This document shows positions 34,991-43,818 of a stretch of DNA of 64,000 bases, piece after piece. The notes under the pieces were generated by a model. It saw only the letters and a program-made list of their open reading frames with translations, searched no databases and was not told the DNA's origin. A program made the position numbers and the translations under genes. Positions within the stretch are counted from its first letter, which is position 1. Every line of letters starts with the position of its first letter. The DNA is from Actinomycetota bacterium (GTDB taxonomy: Bacteria; Actinomycetota; Acidimicrobiia; Acidimicrobiales; Ilumatobacteraceae). The DNA lies in contig JACQZX010000045.1 of NCBI GenBank assembly GCA_016213665.1, positions 55,299 through 119,298 on the forward strand, in the 5' to 3' direction.

Positions 34991-35949
34991 GATGCCCCCA
35001 GTTCGAGTCTGGCGCGCGGATTGAGCCAGGCGATGAGCAGATCGGCCATCAGCGTTGCCACCATGTAGATGAGAGCCGACACGATCACCGCCACCTGCAA
35101 CACGGGCAGGTCGCCGTCGATGGCGGCATCCAGCAGAACACGAGAGAATCCGGGGTAGTTGAAGACCAACTCGACTCCGATGATGCCGCTGACGAGATAG
35201 CCGATCTGAACCGACATGACCGTGATCGTTGGGGCAGCAGCATTGCGGAGCACATGTCGGCTCATGACTTGCGTGGACGAAAGCCCCTTCATCGTGGCTG
35301 TTCGCACGTAGTCGGAATCAAGCGCTCTGATGGTGCCGGCGCGCATCATGCGGGCGATGTAGCCGAAATACGCGAGGGCCAGCGCCAGCGCCGGGAGCAT
35401 CAGGTAGGACAGTTGGCCCCACAGCGACAGCTTCTCGGCCTCGGTGCTGTACACCGGTTCGAACCATTCCAGCTTGAGTCCGAATACCACGGCCAGCAGC
35501 GCGCCGGTGACGAACTCGGGTATCGAGGAAGCGGCCAGCCCGACGAGAACGATTCCGCGATCGAGTTTGCGATCGCGGAACTTGGCCGCGATCAAACCGG
35601 CCAGAATCGAGATCGGCGCGGTGATGATCATCGCGATGATCGCCAGCTTGGATGTCTTGGCCAGCGGAGTGCGGAGGTAATCCCATACCTCGTACGTCTC
35701 ATACTTCCATGAGTGCCCGAAGTCGAACGTGACGAGACCTTTGATCAGGCGGAAGTATTGGGCAAAGAAGGAGTCATCGAGTCCGACCCTCAGACGAAAG
35801 GCCGCGACCGATTGCTCGGGAGCCTGGGCGCCAAGAATCAGGCGCGCCGGATCACTGGGCAGCACCCAGGTCATGAGGAAGACGATCGTCGCCAGCAGCC
35901 AGAGAGTGACTATGGAGAGCAGTACTCGCCTGACGATGTAACGCGCCAT
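34987..35949 (-). CDS. ABC importer permease, DppB-like
   Basis: A 320-residue permease with the DppB/OppB N-terminal helix (MARYIVRRVLLSIVTLW), an extracytoplasmic domain with FGHSWKYE, five further helices and the coupling segment RALDSDYVRTATMKGLSSTQ, followed by GIIGVELVFNYPGF. It starts 90 nt after the binding-protein gene, from which it is separated by a hairpin, and overlaps the DppC-like gene. Confidence 0.9.
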   Translation of the reverse strand: MARYIVRRVLLSIVTLWLLATIVFLMTWVLPSDPARLILGAQAPEQSVAAFRLRVGLDDSFFAQYFRLIKGLVTFDFGHSWKYETYEVWDYLRTPLAKTSKLAIIAMIITAPISILAGLIAAKFRDRKLDRGIVLVGLAASSIPEFVTGALLAVVFGLKLEWFEPVYSTEAEKLSLWGQLSYLMLPALALALAYFGYIARMMRAGTIRALDSDYVRTATMKGLSSTQVMSRHVLRNAAAPTITVMSVQIGYLVSGIIGVELVFNYPGFSRVLLDAAIDGDLPVLQVAVIVSALIYMVATLMADLLIAWLNPRARLELGAS

Positions 35950-35991
35950 GTGCAGTCCCTCTGTGGGCTTCCGTTCGCGGATAATAGCGAA

Positions 35992-36021
35992 AGGGGCCGA
36001 CTGCCCTCGCAGCCAGCCCCT
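35992..36021 (-). terminator. Intercistronic hairpin between binding-protein and permease genes
   Basis: On the minus strand AGGGGC pairs with GCCCCT (outer arms 36021-36016 and 35997-35992), with an inner CTGC/GCAG pair, followed by TTTCG. Such partial terminators or mRNA-stabilising hairpins often sit just after binding-protein genes and make that product more abundant than the permeases. Strength was not computed. Confidence 0.4.
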
Positions 36022-36039
36022 CCCGTATGAAAATACCGA

Positions 36040-37692
36040 TCAGGCTGTTGCGGCGTGTCCGAACAGCGTGTGACCGAGCGCCGTGAACTCAACGCCGGTG
36101 AACGACTTCGAGAAACCACCGAGGGCGTTGTACCGGTAAGCGATTGCTGCCGGCACGTCCTCCCACATGATTTGCTCGATCTTGGTGCAAGCGGCGGTAC
36201 GAGCCTCAAGCTCGCCCGACGACTGGTACTCGAGGATGGCAGCATCGAGGTCGGCCGAGGCGTACTGCGATGAGTTCCAGTCGCCACCACTCCTGAACGC
36301 CTTCAACAAGTACACATCGGGCGTGGGTCGGTGACCGTAGTCGACGATGCCCAGCTCGGCAGAACCCGCGCACGGATACGTTATGCACCACTGGGTGCCG
36401 TAGAACGTCGCGTCGGACTCCACGTTGAGGGTGAGGTCGAAACCCGCCTCGGCGAGCTGAATCTGCAACAGCTCGGCGAGCTGCGGGATCTCCTGCAGGT
36501 CGACAGCGTTCAGCGTGGCACTGATCCCGTCGGGGAAGCCGGCCTCGGCAAGCAATGCCTTGGCGGCATCTGTGTCGCGCACGCGTTGCTCGACTGCGTC
36601 GGGGTCGTGGAAGGCGTAGAGGTCGAAGATGACATGGTCGTTGGCGACCGTCGCCTTGCCCGCGAACAACGTGTCGACCAGTTCCTGACGGTCGATACCC
36701 AAGGCGAGAGCCTGGCGTACCCGCTTGTCGGTGAACTGGCCTTCGTCGAGCCCCATCCAGATCTCGCGGTGCGTTGCTGCGTTGACCTCAACGGTGTTGA
36801 AGTTTTCGTCGTTGATGAGCACGTCGCCACCGACCACGGAGAACTGCTGGATCGCGTCGACCGAGCCACCCGACATGGCGGTGACCTGAGCGGCGAGATC
36901 GGAGAAGAACTGCATGTCGATTCCGTCGAGGGGCGGGGTTCCACCCCACCACGCGTCGTTGCGCACCCAGGTGACGCCGGTGTTGGGGTCGTAGCTGTCG
37001 AGCTTCCAGGGGCCGGTGCCGTTGGGCTCCGCATCAAGTGTCGTGCCGGCGGCGTAGCCCTTGGGAGTGATCGCCGACTGTGGGTTGTACATCGACACCA
37101 GGTACGGGAGGCTGGCGTTCGGCGATGCGAGCGTGATCGTGACTGTCAATGGGTCGGTCGCCACCGCGTCGCCAACGACGATCGAGCCACCAAGGCCGTC
37201 GCCATCGGTGGCAATGCGATCGAGTGTGGCCACCACATCGTCGGCGGTGAAGTCGGAACCGTCGTGCCAGGTGACACCCTCGCGGAGCTTGAACGTCCAC
37301 TCGGTCGAGTCGGCGTTCGGTGTCCACTCGACTGCCAGCATCGGGCCGATGTCGTCGCCGGCCGGGCCGGTGAGGTACTCGAAACTCTGCGCAATGACGT
37401 TGTAGGTACCGAGGTCGACCATCGCGATCGGGTCAAGTGGACTCGCCGGCTTGGTGTTGGCGAGGCGAATGACCCCTCCGCCGCTGGGAGCTGTGGTATC
37501 GCCGGTCGTAGCGGCTGTCGTGCCGCCGGTGGTGCCGCCGGTCGTGTTGCTTGACGACTTGTCGTCGTCGTCGCCGCATGCTGCGATCACCGCACCGAAT
37601 GCCGGAATCGCAACGCCGGCACCAATGATCTGGCGCCGGGTGAACTGGCCCTGAAGCCGAGTTGCTGTCGTCTCGTGGTCGCTGTGACCCAT
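36040..37692 (-). CDS. ABC importer substrate-binding lipoprotein, DppA/OppA family
   Basis: A 550-residue SBP_bac_5 binding protein. The N-terminus has a twin-arginine-type signal (TRRQIIGAGVAIPAFG, Arg19-Arg20) ending in a lipobox with Cys39, then a Thr/Gly-rich linker. The mature body has WTFKLREGVTWHDGSDFTAD and RVRQALALGIDRQELVDTLF, hallmark peptides of the family. The ATG has AGGGGG 9 nt ahead and a good promoter lies at 37740-37768. Operon context with MttB2 and a demethylase suggests a methylated amine or betaine ligand rather than peptides; DppA-fold proteins bind many ligands. Confidence 0.9.
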   Translation of the reverse strand: MGHSDHETTATRLQGQFTRRQIIGAGVAIPAFGAVIAACGDDDDKSSSNTTGGTTGGTTAATTGDTTAPSGGGVIRLANTKPASPLDPIAMVDLGTYNVIAQSFEYLTGPAGDDIGPMLAVEWTPNADSTEWTFKLREGVTWHDGSDFTADDVVATLDRIATDGDGLGGSIVVGDAVATDPLTVTITLASPNASLPYLVSMYNPQSAITPKGYAAGTTLDAEPNGTGPWKLDSYDPNTGVTWVRNDAWWGGTPPLDGIDMQFFSDLAAQVTAMSGGSVDAIQQFSVVGGDVLINDENFNTVEVNAATHREIWMGLDEGQFTDKRVRQALALGIDRQELVDTLFAGKATVANDHVIFDLYAFHDPDAVEQRVRDTDAAKALLAEAGFPDGISATLNAVDLQEIPQLAELLQIQLAEAGFDLTLNVESDATFYGTQWCITYPCAGSAELGIVDYGHRPTPDVYLLKAFRSGGDWNSSQYASADLDAAILEYQSSGELEARTAACTKIEQIMWEDVPAAIAYRYNALGGFSKSFTGVEFTALGHTLFGHAATA

Positions 37693-37739
37693 CGATGAAT
37701 CCCCCTGTGTTTGTGCCGGCCCGTGCGACCGTCCTGGGA

Positions 37740-37768
37740 AACATAGTTGGTCGTCGGGGCACGGTCAA
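37740..37768 (-). promoter_or_regulatory. Sigma-70-type promoter of the importer-MttB2 operon
   Basis: On the minus strand TTGACC (37768-37763) and TATGTT (37745-37740) are separated by exactly 17 bp, giving a start near 37733 and a leader of about 40 nt before the binding-protein ATG. No other -35/-10 pair of this quality was found in the gap. Confidence 0.55.
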
Positions 37769-37783
37769 CCGTGTGGGTGTATT

Positions 37784-37795
37784 ACTTGTACAAGT
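37784..37795. promoter_or_regulatory. Palindrome upstream of the importer promoter
   Basis: ACTTGTACAAGT is a perfect 12-bp palindrome located 16 bp upstream of the -35 hexamer of the importer operon. Its place suggests an activator or upstream regulator site. TTGTACAA-type centres are used by several GntR-family regulators; no regulator gene is adjacent. Confidence 0.45.
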
Positions 37796-37845
37796 GCACC
37801 GGGAATTTTTGTGCCCTGCCGGTGGGTTTGGTGGCGCCGTTGCAC

Positions 37846-38244
37846 CTAAGACGTGGGCATGAGCACGCTTACCGCGGGGTGCAGTGCCACTAGTCCGCGG
37901 TCGTAGGTGGCGACAGTTCCGGAGTGCGCCGACGCCAGGTGGCAAAGGTAGCTGTCGGTTACCTGGCGATAGCCCGTGGTGCGCTCGATCACCTTTGGGC
38001 TGAACGGAAGGTCGTCCGGCCAGAAGTGGTGTTGTGGCAAGGCCTGGATGCGGCGAAGTGCCGACCCGACGCGCACTTGATCGTGTCCTTGGCGAAGGAG
38101 GTACCGCACGAGCGCACCCTGCGTGATTGGGCAGGTAGCGAAACCCGCTTGATCACGTTGCAGCCATGCGCTCGCCGGGTCGTGGTGCACGTGCGATGGA
38201 TCGACGAGGGCGATGAGCACATTGGCGTCGAGGAGAAAGGTCAT
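37846..38244 (-). CDS. vapC: VapC-type PIN-domain toxin (second pair)
   Basis: A 132-residue PIN-domain protein beginning with the metal-binding strand TFLLDANVLIALVDPSH. Further PIN landmarks are CPITQGALVRYLLRQG, the Asp in RQVTDSYLCHLA and TVATYDRGL. The ITQGALVR variant in place of a Glu-bearing helix is common in one VapC subgroup. It overlaps its antitoxin by ATGA and is unlike the VapC at 8020, so the two pairs were probably acquired separately. Confidence 0.87.
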   Translation of the reverse strand: MTFLLDANVLIALVDPSHVHHDPASAWLQRDQAGFATCPITQGALVRYLLRQGHDQVRVGSALRRIQALPQHHFWPDDLPFSPKVIERTTGYRQVTDSYLCHLASAHSGTVATYDRGLVALHPAVSVLMPTS

Positions 38245-38465
38245 TCATCATCCAGCAGATCGCGGACCTCGGTGGACGTGACCGTGTGCTCGGAAGCGAG
38301 CAACGGGAAGCCTGTTCTGGGGTCGACCTGCTCGATCCGGGCGCCGGGGTCGAGCCCGCGACGTATCAGGTCGGCGACCGCGATCGAGAGCGTGCACCCG
38401 CGGTCGCGGGCAATCGAGGATGCAATTGCATGGATCTCCCGCGGCAAATCGATCGTCGTTCGCAT
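38241..38465 (-). CDS. vapB: VapB-type antitoxin (second pair)
   Basis: A 74-residue ribbon-helix-helix protein: MRTTIDLPREIHAIASSIAR gives the strand and first helix, and TLSIAVADLIRRGL the second. An acidic tail ends in DLLDDE. It is expected to neutralise the adjacent PIN toxin and repress its own promoter, where a 12-bp palindrome lies 21 bp upstream of the ATG. Confidence 0.87.
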   Translation of the reverse strand: MRTTIDLPREIHAIASSIARDRGCTLSIAVADLIRRGLDPGARIEQVDPRTGFPLLASEHTVTSTEVRDLLDDE

Positions 38466-38485
38466 GCCCAGAAGTCTACATCATC

Positions 38486-38497
38486 GCATCATGATGC
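38486..38497. promoter_or_regulatory. Probable operator of the second vapBC pair
   Basis: GCATCATGATGC is a perfect palindrome between the vapB start and the end of the FAD/GcvT gene, with further ATCATC sequence beside it. Position and symmetry suit binding of a VapB dimer. Confidence 0.45.
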
Positions 38498-38516
38498 AGC
38501 CGTGCGACCCTGTCGG

Positions 38517-40958
38517 TTAGGCGCGCATGCGCATGCCTTCCGGATCGAGGATCGGTTCGTGCTGCAACGTCGCCGGGCGTCGTCGGCCGATGATCTCGAT
38601 CTCGAATCCCGATCCCGCCGACGCGAGTTCGATCGGTATGTAGCCCAGCGCGAGCGAGACGCCGGAGTAGTGCGCGTAACCGCCGGAAGTAACCCAGCCC
38701 ACCACCGAACCGTCGTGCCAGACCGGTTCGTCGCCGAGGGCGTCGGCGGGAGCGTCGGGATCGACCTCAACGCGGAACATGACGAGTTTGCGCTTGGGGC
38801 CGCCCGTCGCGATCTCGGCCTCAACGGCTTCGCGCCCGATGAACTGGTGGTCGAGCTTCAGCACTCGATCCATGCCGGCTTCGAGGGGGGTGTAGATCGG
38901 GCGGAACTCGCGGAACCAGGTTCCGAAGTTCTTCTCCAGGCGCATAGTGATCAGCGCACGGAAGCCGAACAGTCGCATGTCGAACTCGCTCCCTGCATCC
39001 CAGATCAGATCGAACAGTGAACGCTGGTATTCGGGTGCCATCCAGATTTCGTAGCCGAGGTCGCCGGAGTAGGTCATTCGTGACAGCCACACCGGTGCCA
39101 TCCCGAGATCGACCCTGCGGAACGACATGAACGGGAAGTCGTCGGTGGCGAGCGAGGTGTTGGTGAGTTTCTGCAGCACGTCGCGCGATCGCGGGCCGGC
39201 GACGGTGAGTCCGACCATCGACAGTGCGAGCACCTCGAACCGAACAGAAGTTGGTTGTGGCAGATGATCGATGAACCACCGCGGGTGGTGCACCTCGGCT
39301 GCCTGCGATCCGAACAGGAGAAACTCGTCGCTGCCGATGCGTGATACGGAGAACTCGCCAACGATGCGACCCTGGGGGTTGAGCATGGCAGTGAGATTGG
39401 TGCGGCCGATCCTCGGGAGGTTGTTGGTGAACAAGCCCTGTAGCCACGCGGCTGCACCGTCTCCGCTCACCTTGTACTTGGCGAAGTTGGAGGCTTCGCT
39501 GAGACCGACGCGCTCGCGAACCGCCCGCGACTCTTCGGCGACGACGTCGAAGGCGTTCGACCGGTAGAACGTGACGTTCTCCCTCGGTTCCTCACCCGCG
39601 CGCTGGAACCACAGTGGATGTTCGAGACCGAAGCCCGTCCCCCACACCGCGTTGTGCGCGGTGAGCCGGTCGTAGATCGGCGTCGTGTGCAGCGGACGCG
39701 CCGCGGGGAGTTCCTCGTTGGGGAAAGTGATGCGGAACCGGCGCGAGTAGTTCTCGCGAACTTTCGCATTGGTGTAGGCCAGTGTTGCGTAGTCGCCGTA
39801 GCGAGCGACATCCATTCCCCAGATGTCGGCACCGGGGTCGCCCTCCACCATCCAACTGGCGAGCGATAACCCGACACCGCCCCCTTGTGACAGGCCGGCC
39901 ATCACCGCGCACGCGCTCCACATGCCTCGCATGCCCTTGATCGGACCGATCAACGGGTTGCCGTCGGGGCTGAAGGTGAACGGACCGTTGACGAATTTCT
40001 TGATGCCCGCGCGACCGACGGCGGGGAAGTGGGCGAAGCCGTGTTCGAGTTCCGGTGCGATGCGATCGAGGTCGTGGGGCAGTAGCTGGAAAACGAAGTC
40101 CCACGGAGTTTCCTGCGGCGACCAGGGACGGTTGTTCTGCTCGTAGGTGCCGAGCAGGATGCTCTGGCCTTCCTGGCGGGCGTAGATCTCGCCGGCGAAG
40201 TCGATCATGTGCGGTAGCTCGCGGCCGCGCATTTCGTTGTACTCGATGACCTCCGGCATCGGCTCGGTCATGAGGTAGTGATGCTCCATCGCCAGCACCG
40301 GCAGCTCCAGGCCGGCCATGCGGCCCACTTCACGCGCCCACAGACCACCGGCGTTGACCACGTGCTCGGCGTGGATGGTGTGGTCACGGTCGGTGATCAC
40401 ATCCCACGTGCCGTCGGCGCGCTGCGTGAGCCCGGTCACCCAGGTATCGGTGTACACCTCGGCGCCGCGGTTGCGGGCGCAGATCGCGTACGCATGGGTG
40501 ACGCCGTAAGGGTCGACGCTGCCTTCATCCTCGTCGTACAGCGCACCGACGAAATACCTCTCCTCCAGCAGCGGGTTGAGTTCCTTGGCCTCCTTCATGG
40601 AGATGATCTCCATGTGCATACCCAGGTAGCGGCCGCGAGCCTGCGCCATGCGCAACCAGTCGAGTCGCTCCGGAGAGTCGGCCAACTGCAAGCCGCCCGG
40701 TAGGTGGATGCCGCAGTTCTGGCCGCTCTCGGCCTCGATCTCCTTGTAAAGGTTCACGGTGTATTGCTGCAGTCGCGCCACGTTCGGGTCGCCGTTGAGC
40801 GTGTGCATGCCCCCGGCTGCGTGCCAAGTGCTGCCGGCGGTCAGCTGCTTGCGTTCCAATAGCACGACGTCGGTCCAGCCTGCCTTAGTGAGGTGATACA
40901 GCACGCTCGCGCCGACAACACCGCCGCCGACCACCACGACCTGTGCCGATGTCTTCAT
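38517..40958 (-). CDS. Dimethylglycine/sarcosine dehydrogenase-like FAD-GcvT protein (paralogue C)
   Basis: An 813-residue FAD/GcvT fusion. The FAD motif VVVVGGGVVGASVLYHL is followed by GSTWHAAGGMHTLNGDPN, where the His is the expected covalent flavin site. The GcvT half includes SNFAKYKVSGDGAAAWLQ, TYSGDLGYEIWMAPE and MRLEKNFGTW. The ATG at 40958 has AAGGAG 6 nt ahead; a longer in-frame start is spurious. Compared with paralogues A and B it looks nearer to the dimethylglycine dehydrogenases of marine alphaproteobacteria. It follows MttB paralogue 3 by 31 nt, so the pair could demethylate a betaine and then its dimethyl product. Substrate is inferred. Confidence 0.87.
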   Translation of the reverse strand: MKTSAQVVVVGGGVVGASVLYHLTKAGWTDVVLLERKQLTAGSTWHAAGGMHTLNGDPNVARLQQYTVNLYKEIEAESGQNCGIHLPGGLQLADSPERLDWLRMAQARGRYLGMHMEIISMKEAKELNPLLEERYFVGALYDEDEGSVDPYGVTHAYAICARNRGAEVYTDTWVTGLTQRADGTWDVITDRDHTIHAEHVVNAGGLWAREVGRMAGLELPVLAMEHHYLMTEPMPEVIEYNEMRGRELPHMIDFAGEIYARQEGQSILLGTYEQNNRPWSPQETPWDFVFQLLPHDLDRIAPELEHGFAHFPAVGRAGIKKFVNGPFTFSPDGNPLIGPIKGMRGMWSACAVMAGLSQGGGVGLSLASWMVEGDPGADIWGMDVARYGDYATLAYTNAKVRENYSRRFRITFPNEELPAARPLHTTPIYDRLTAHNAVWGTGFGLEHPLWFQRAGEEPRENVTFYRSNAFDVVAEESRAVRERVGLSEASNFAKYKVSGDGAAAWLQGLFTNNLPRIGRTNLTAMLNPQGRIVGEFSVSRIGSDEFLLFGSQAAEVHHPRWFIDHLPQPTSVRFEVLALSMVGLTVAGPRSRDVLQKLTNTSLATDDFPFMSFRRVDLGMAPVWLSRMTYSGDLGYEIWMAPEYQRSLFDLIWDAGSEFDMRLFGFRALITMRLEKNFGTWFREFRPIYTPLEAGMDRVLKLDHQFIGREAVEAEIATGGPKRKLVMFRVEVDPDAPADALGDEPVWHDGSVVGWVTSGGYAHYSGVSLALGYIPIELASAGSGFEIEIIGRRRPATLQHEPILDPEGMRMRA

Positions 40959-40989
40959 CTCGATCTCCTTGTAAGAGTCGCGAACCGAC

Positions 40990-42540
40990 TCAGTAGTCAG
41001 TCTTGACGCCGCCCTCGGCGACTCGCTTGGCGACGAAGGCATCGAGTTCCTCGCGAATGGTGGCATCCATTGCGGGCGGCTCGTAGGCGGCGAGCAAGCG
41101 GGTAACCAACTGGCGGGCCTTGTCGGGCACCTGCGGGCTGCCACCTTCCTGCCAAGCCTCGTAGTTGCGCCAGTCCGAGAGCATCGGCTTGTAGAACGCA
41201 TTGCGAAACCGGTCTTGCGTGTGCTGCGTGCCGAAGAAGTGGCCACCCGGCCCGACGCTCTCGATGGTGTCGATGGCGAGTGTCTCGGTATCGACGATCA
41301 CCGGTTCCAGCATTGTTGTCACCATTTGCAACAAGTCGGCGTCGAGCACCATCTTCTCCAGGCTGGAATGCAACCCACCCTCCATCCACCCTGCGCCATG
41401 CATCATCATGTTGACGCCACCCATGACGCAGCCCCACAGCGAGAACACGCTTTCGTAGGCCGCCTGTGCGTCGAGTGCGTTGGCGGCGCAAACGTTCGAG
41501 CTGCGGTACGGGAGGTGGTAGCGACGCGCCAGTTGTCCGCCGATCATTGCCGTGCGCACGTACTCGGGCGTGCCGAAGGCTGGTGCGCCCGACTGCATGT
41601 CGACGTTGGACGTAAAGCCCCCGTAGGCGGCGGGAGTGCCGGGATTGATGCACTGCAGGAATGTGATGCCCGCCAACGCTTCGGCGTTCTGCTGTGCAAG
41701 TGCGCCGGCGAGTGTGATCGGCGCCATCGCACCGGCGAGTGTGAATGGCGTCATCACGATCGGCTGGTTGTGTCGCGCGAATTCGATCATTCCCTGCGCC
41801 ATTGGCGTGTCCAGCCGCAGCGGCGAGTTGGAGTTGACCACCGAGAACACTGACGGTTCGCGCAGGAGCGTGGCCTCGTCGATGCCGCGCACGATTCTGG
41901 CCATTTGCAACAGATCGAGGTTGCGTTGCCGTCCGAGGCTGTAGCAGTGCAATTGCTTGTCGGTGAGCGTGAGGATGTCGTGCGCTGCGAGCAGGTGGCG
42001 CACCGAATGATGGATGTCGACCGGCTCGACGGGATAGCCGGCGATGAAGTGGATTGTGTTCAGCGACTGCGCCAGCTTCAGCAGGTCACGGTATCCCTCG
42101 CGATCACCCGTGCGTCGGACGCCGTCGCGATCGATGTAGTGCGGTGCGCTGCCCACTGTTCCGTAGGCGATCCAGGTGCCGCCGATGCGCAGGTGCCGCT
42201 GGGGATTCCAGCTGTGCAGCGTGAACTCGGCCGGAACTGTCGTGATCTGTTCCAGCACCAATTCGCGCGGGAAACGCACTCGCATGAGCCCCTCGTCGAT
42301 GTCGGCGCCAGCTTCGCGCATGATGCTGCGCGCCTCGGGGCAGAAGAACTCCATTCCGATGCGCTCGAGAATGAGCAGCGAGGCCTCGTGGATCGCTTCC
42401 AGTTCGTCGGCGGAAATCACCTCCGTGTGATTGAGCCGCATCTGTGGCTGCTTCCACGGCAACTGCTCGGGCAACCTCGGGCCACGATCGGAACGGGCGC
42501 GACCACCGCGCCGTTCACCCAGTCGCTCGCCATCGGTCAC
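40990..42540 (-). CDS. MttB-family methyltransferase (non-pyrrolysine), paralogue 3
   Basis: A 516-residue MttB homologue clearly more distant than the other two: GGTWIAYGTVGSAPHYID, GYPVEPVDIHHSVRHL, LTDKQLHCYSLG, GAGWMEGGLHSSLEKMV. It carries the Arg-rich N-terminal region and no in-frame TAG. I prefer the GTG at 42540, eight bases after a TAGTGT box (possible leaderless start); a TTG at 42588 would almost abut the divergent gene. It is co-oriented with the FAD/GcvT gene and has no private corrinoid protein. The different active-site-region sequences suggest another betaine than paralogues 1 and 2. Confidence 0.85.
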   Translation of the reverse strand: MTDGERLGERRGGRARSDRGPRLPEQLPWKQPQMRLNHTEVISADELEAIHEASLLILERIGMEFFCPEARSIMREAGADIDEGLMRVRFPRELVLEQITTVPAEFTLHSWNPQRHLRIGGTWIAYGTVGSAPHYIDRDGVRRTGDREGYRDLLKLAQSLNTIHFIAGYPVEPVDIHHSVRHLLAAHDILTLTDKQLHCYSLGRQRNLDLLQMARIVRGIDEATLLREPSVFSVVNSNSPLRLDTPMAQGMIEFARHNQPIVMTPFTLAGAMAPITLAGALAQQNAEALAGITFLQCINPGTPAAYGGFTSNVDMQSGAPAFGTPEYVRTAMIGGQLARRYHLPYRSSNVCAANALDAQAAYESVFSLWGCVMGGVNMMMHGAGWMEGGLHSSLEKMVLDADLLQMVTTMLEPVIVDTETLAIDTIESVGPGGHFFGTQHTQDRFRNAFYKPMLSDWRNYEAWQEGGSPQVPDKARQLVTRLLAAYEPPAMDATIREELDAFVAKRVAEGGVKTDY

Positions 42541-42590
42541 GGCATTCGACACTACACGGCGGTAAGAATTCACGGTACAGTCGTTCAAGA

Positions 42591-43736
42591 ATGAGCCAGA
42601 TCGTCGCCATCGACATCAGCCATCACCAGCTGCCGCTCGACCCGCCGTTCCCCGCATCATGGGATCCGCAACCCCGCACGAAGTTTCCGACGACGATCGT
42701 GCGCGTGCGCGACAGCGACGGCAACGTGGGCATCGGATCCGGGGATGTCATGTACGGCTTCGGCGACTACACCCGCTACTTCATCGGTGAAGACCCGCTC
42801 GATCTCGCGCAACACGCGTCGCGGTTGGCCAACATCGAGTTTCACGCCGGCCGACCGTGGCCGCTCGACGTCGCCCTCTGGGATCTCGCCGGCAAGACCA
42901 AGGGCGAACCCGTGTGGCGCATGCTCGGCGGTTCGTCGCCGCGACTGCGGCTGTATGCATCGACCGCCGTGCACCGCTCGCAGGCCGCGATGGTGACGAC
43001 GGCCCGGCAGATGATCGACGCCGGTTTCGAGGCGATGAAGGTGCGCTTTGGAAGAACGTCGCTCGCCGACGACCTAGCTGTCGTCGGCGCGATCCGCGCC
43101 GCCGTCGGTGATCAGTTGGTGCTGATGGTCGACTGCAACCAAGGATGGCGCATGCCGTGGGACACGGCCAAGCCGTGGGACATCGAGATGGCGTGGAGCG
43201 TGGCGCAGCGCCTGATTGCCGACGACGTCTTCTGGATGGAGGAGCCGCTGCACCGCGGCGATTACGACGGCATGGCCGAACTGTGTCGTCGCGTTGGCGC
43301 TGCCGGTTCCATGCGCATCGCCGGCGGAGAGTTGACCCGCGAGTCCTACGAGTTTCGTGAACTACTTTCACGCGGCTGCCTCGATGTGTTTCAGCCCGAT
43401 GTCGTGTGCACCCAGGGTTTCAGTGGTCTCGCGTCACTCGGCCGGGCGGTTGCCGCTGACGGCAAACTGTTCACACCGCACACATGGGGCAACGGCATCG
43501 GGGTGCTCGCCAACCTGCATCTGATCGCCGGCTCGGTCGGCTTCGAGGGCTCGCAATGGGTGGAATGGCCCTTCGACCCGCCCGAGTGGACCCTCCCGCG
43601 GCGCGACTATCCGTTGACGACGCCTTTGCAGGCCGACGGCGGCTGGATCACACTCTCCGAGGCGGCGGGAATCGACGTAACTCTCAACGAGGAACTGTTG
43701 GCGGCGACAGCGAGCAATCAAGCCACGTTTCAGTAG
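42591..43736 (+). CDS. Mandelate racemase-type enolase superfamily enzyme
   Basis: A 381-residue enolase-superfamily protein with an intact active site: Lys in AMKVRFGR, metal ligands Asp (MVDCNQGW), Glu (WMEEPLHRGD) and Glu (IAGGELTRE), then the Asp in FQPDVVCTQG and the His in FTPHTWGNGIG forming the usual His-Asp dyad. This arrangement suits racemases/epimerases and acid-sugar dehydratases. It diverges from MttB3 across about 50 bp and shares that promoter region. Because an enolase-superfamily betaine 2-epimerase (HpbD) is known for hydroxyproline betaine, a betaine-racemising role is conceivable here, but residue-level support is lacking. Confidence 0.82.
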   Translation: MSQIVAIDISHHQLPLDPPFPASWDPQPRTKFPTTIVRVRDSDGNVGIGSGDVMYGFGDYTRYFIGEDPLDLAQHASRLANIEFHAGRPWPLDVALWDLAGKTKGEPVWRMLGGSSPRLRLYASTAVHRSQAAMVTTARQMIDAGFEAMKVRFGRTSLADDLAVVGAIRAAVGDQLVLMVDCNQGWRMPWDTAKPWDIEMAWSVAQRLIADDVFWMEEPLHRGDYDGMAELCRRVGAAGSMRIAGGELTRESYEFRELLSRGCLDVFQPDVVCTQGFSGLASLGRAVAADGKLFTPHTWGNGIGVLANLHLIAGSVGFEGSQWVEWPFDPPEWTLPRRDYPLTTPLQADGGWITLSEAAGIDVTLNEELLAATASNQATFQ

Positions 43737-43818
43737 GCAATTCGTGTAACGTTCGTACCAGGAACCGAGGCAGCCGTGGAGGCTGTATCAGAAGGAGTGC
43801 GCAACAAATGTCGGGGAA

